From contig OENT01000205.1 in assembly GCA_900239685.1 (NCBI GenBank), positions 62,001-126,000 on the forward strand: DNA of 64,000 nucleotides. The letters are read 5' to 3'. The notes under the pieces were generated by a model. The model was not told the DNA's origin. It saw only the letters and a list, made by a program, of their open reading frames with translations, and did not search any database. The stretch comes from Rotaria macrura. Its lineage: Eukaryota > Rotifera > Eurotatoria > Philodinida > Philodinidae. Position numbers and translations under genes: made by a program. Positions 62,820 to 64,000 of the stretch are shown here, one piece after another. Positions within the stretch are counted from its first letter, which is position 1. Every line of letters begins with the position of its first letter.

Positions 62820-63757
62820 ATGTCTCAAATCGAAAAGATTACTTCTGTAAAAGGAAAATCGATGCTTCTCTGTGAAGGTTACATCTATACTATAGAACGA
62901 ACGACAACTACGAAATTGATTTTTCGATGTCAAAATCGAGATTTTAAAGGTATGATCATTTTGAACATCAATCCATTAATTGAAATGAAAATCATCTGTT
63001 AATTAAGCTCGCTGCCATACCAATTTACACGTGGACGCAATCATCTCGCAACCAACATCGCATAACCATGCTCCACAAGCTGATCGTGTTCCAGCTATTA
63101 ATTTGAAGAACGAAATCAAAGCTCGTGCTGCAACAACAGATGAACAAACAAGGACAATTCTGCATTCCGCTTTACGAACTTATCCTCTCAATGCTGCTGG
63201 TGAACTTCCGAAAAATGAAGCACTTATGCTAATGATTCGACGACAACGCGCTACTGAGGCAGTCGATGTCGATGCCAACGGTCGTTTACCAGAAAAATTA
63301 AGGAAGACGTATCGTGATGAAGAATTCATCTTGCAAGAAGACGATAAATTAATTATCATTACAACGAAAACTAATTTATCGATTCTGAAGCAAAACAAAC
63401 ATTGGTTCGCTGATGGAACATTCAAGGTGAACTATCAATAAAATTTATCTTTCTTCTCTAAGTATCTTTGATGTAGGTGTGTCCGGATGACTTTTATCAA
63501 CTGTTCACTTTACATGCGATGAAGACGAATGCAATTATTCCTCTCGTCTATGGTTTATTAATTGGTAAAAGTCATCAAGATTACAATTTATTCTTCGAAA
63601 AAAATATTCGAACAAGACACTTTTCAACCAGAATCAATTATGACTGATTACGAAAGTGGCACAATCAAATCAGTCAAGGATATGTTACCTAATGTTTCAC
63701 ATAAGGGTATGTTTTAATCTATTTTCTAAAAAAACTAATTAACGCGTTTCTTATAGG
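62820..63757 (+). CDS. FLYWCH zinc finger plus MULE transposase-type protein (partial)
   Basis: Exons 62820-62949, 63008-63426 and 63477-63706 are joined by introns of 58 and 50 bp in matching phase; a further 50-bp intron ends at 63756, after which one base remains before the gap. Exon 1 and the start of exon 2 encode a FLYWCH finger (GKSMLLCEGYIYTIERT, FRCQNRDFKARCHTN, then HNH). Exons 2-3 lead into a MULE transposase core (KHWFADGTFKVCPDDFYQLF, IIPLVYGLLIGKS). In exon 3 an A-run (AAAAAAA at about 63599-63605) shifts the frame by one base, after which the MULE sequence continues in another frame (MTDYESGTIKSVKDMLPN). This is either a sequence error or a real break. The gene may be a Mutator transposase or a domesticated relative. 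Confidence 0.78.
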
Positions 63758-64000
63758 NNNNNNNNNNNNNNNNNNNNNNNNNNNNNNNNNNNNNNNNNNN
63801 NNNNNNNNNNNNNNNNNNNNNNNNNNNNNNNNNNNNNNNNNNNNNNNNNNNNNNNNNNNNNNNNNNNNNNNNNNNNNNNNNNNNNNNNNNNNNNNNNNNN
63901 NNNNNNNNNNNNNNNNNNNNNNNNNNNNNNNNNNNNNNNNNNNNNNNNNNNNNNNNNNNNNNNNNNNNNNNNNNNNNNNNNNNNNNNNNNNNNNNNNNNN
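63758..64000. other. Assembly gap (Ns)
   Basis: All N to the end of the window. It cuts the FLYWCH/MULE gene. Confidence 0.99.

Overview
The window looks like eukaryotic DNA, most probably from a bdelloid rotifer. It is strongly AT-rich. Every gene I could splice has introns of about 50-60 bp with clean GT...AG ends, plus a few longer ones. The recognisable families are ones I associate with bdelloid genomes: arginine ADP-ribosyltransferases with TPR tails, TIR proteins, F-box proteins, LDLa/EGF/7TM receptors, and FLYWCH-MULE proteins. The taxon call is inference from gene families and intron size; no rRNA or barcode gene is present.

Layout. 1-5.6 kb: no intact gene; a decayed transposase-like gene lies on the minus strand at about 2.0-2.9 kb. 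5.58-12.03 kb: a complete, apparently young Ty3/gypsy-type LTR retrotransposon on the minus strand (gag, then -1 overlapping pol), followed by a small hAT-like MITE. 14.9-16.6 kb: a four-exon membrane protein with a PLAT domain. 18.1-21.0 kb: a heavily decayed LDLa/EGF/seven-helix receptor pseudogene. 22.7-24.4 kb: an F-box protein. 24.4-41.1 kb: mostly gene-poor, with a decayed membrane-protein gene (29.3-29.9 kb), a TA-flanked MITE (37.2 kb), a hairpin-bearing tandem repeat (38.1 kb) and a probable non-autonomous TIR element with AACGCGTT clusters (38.9-40.6 kb).

41.1-51.9 kb is the most interesting part. An arginine ADP-ribosyltransferase with N-terminal and TPR modules is followed by a protein kinase with an MLKL-like helical N-terminus. 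Splice phases allow the two to be one fused protein. A second ADP-ribosyltransferase and a TIR protein that keeps its catalytic glutamate follow on the same strand. Family knowledge links such domains to NAD+ consumption, signalling and regulated cell death. A joint role in immunity or cell-death control is inference from domain content and proximity.

54.8-56.2 kb: an intronless PLP-dependent class V aminotransferase (isopenicillin N epimerase-like). 56.9-57.3 kb: a three-copy tandem repeat. 59.3-62.2 kb: a 2.9-kb transposon-like element with perfect 30-bp terminal inverted repeats, a 5-bp target duplication and two large decamer arrays. It interrupts an open frame and carries a nested MITE. 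62.8-63.76 kb: the start of a FLYWCH/MULE transposase-type gene, cut off by the gap of Ns that ends the window.
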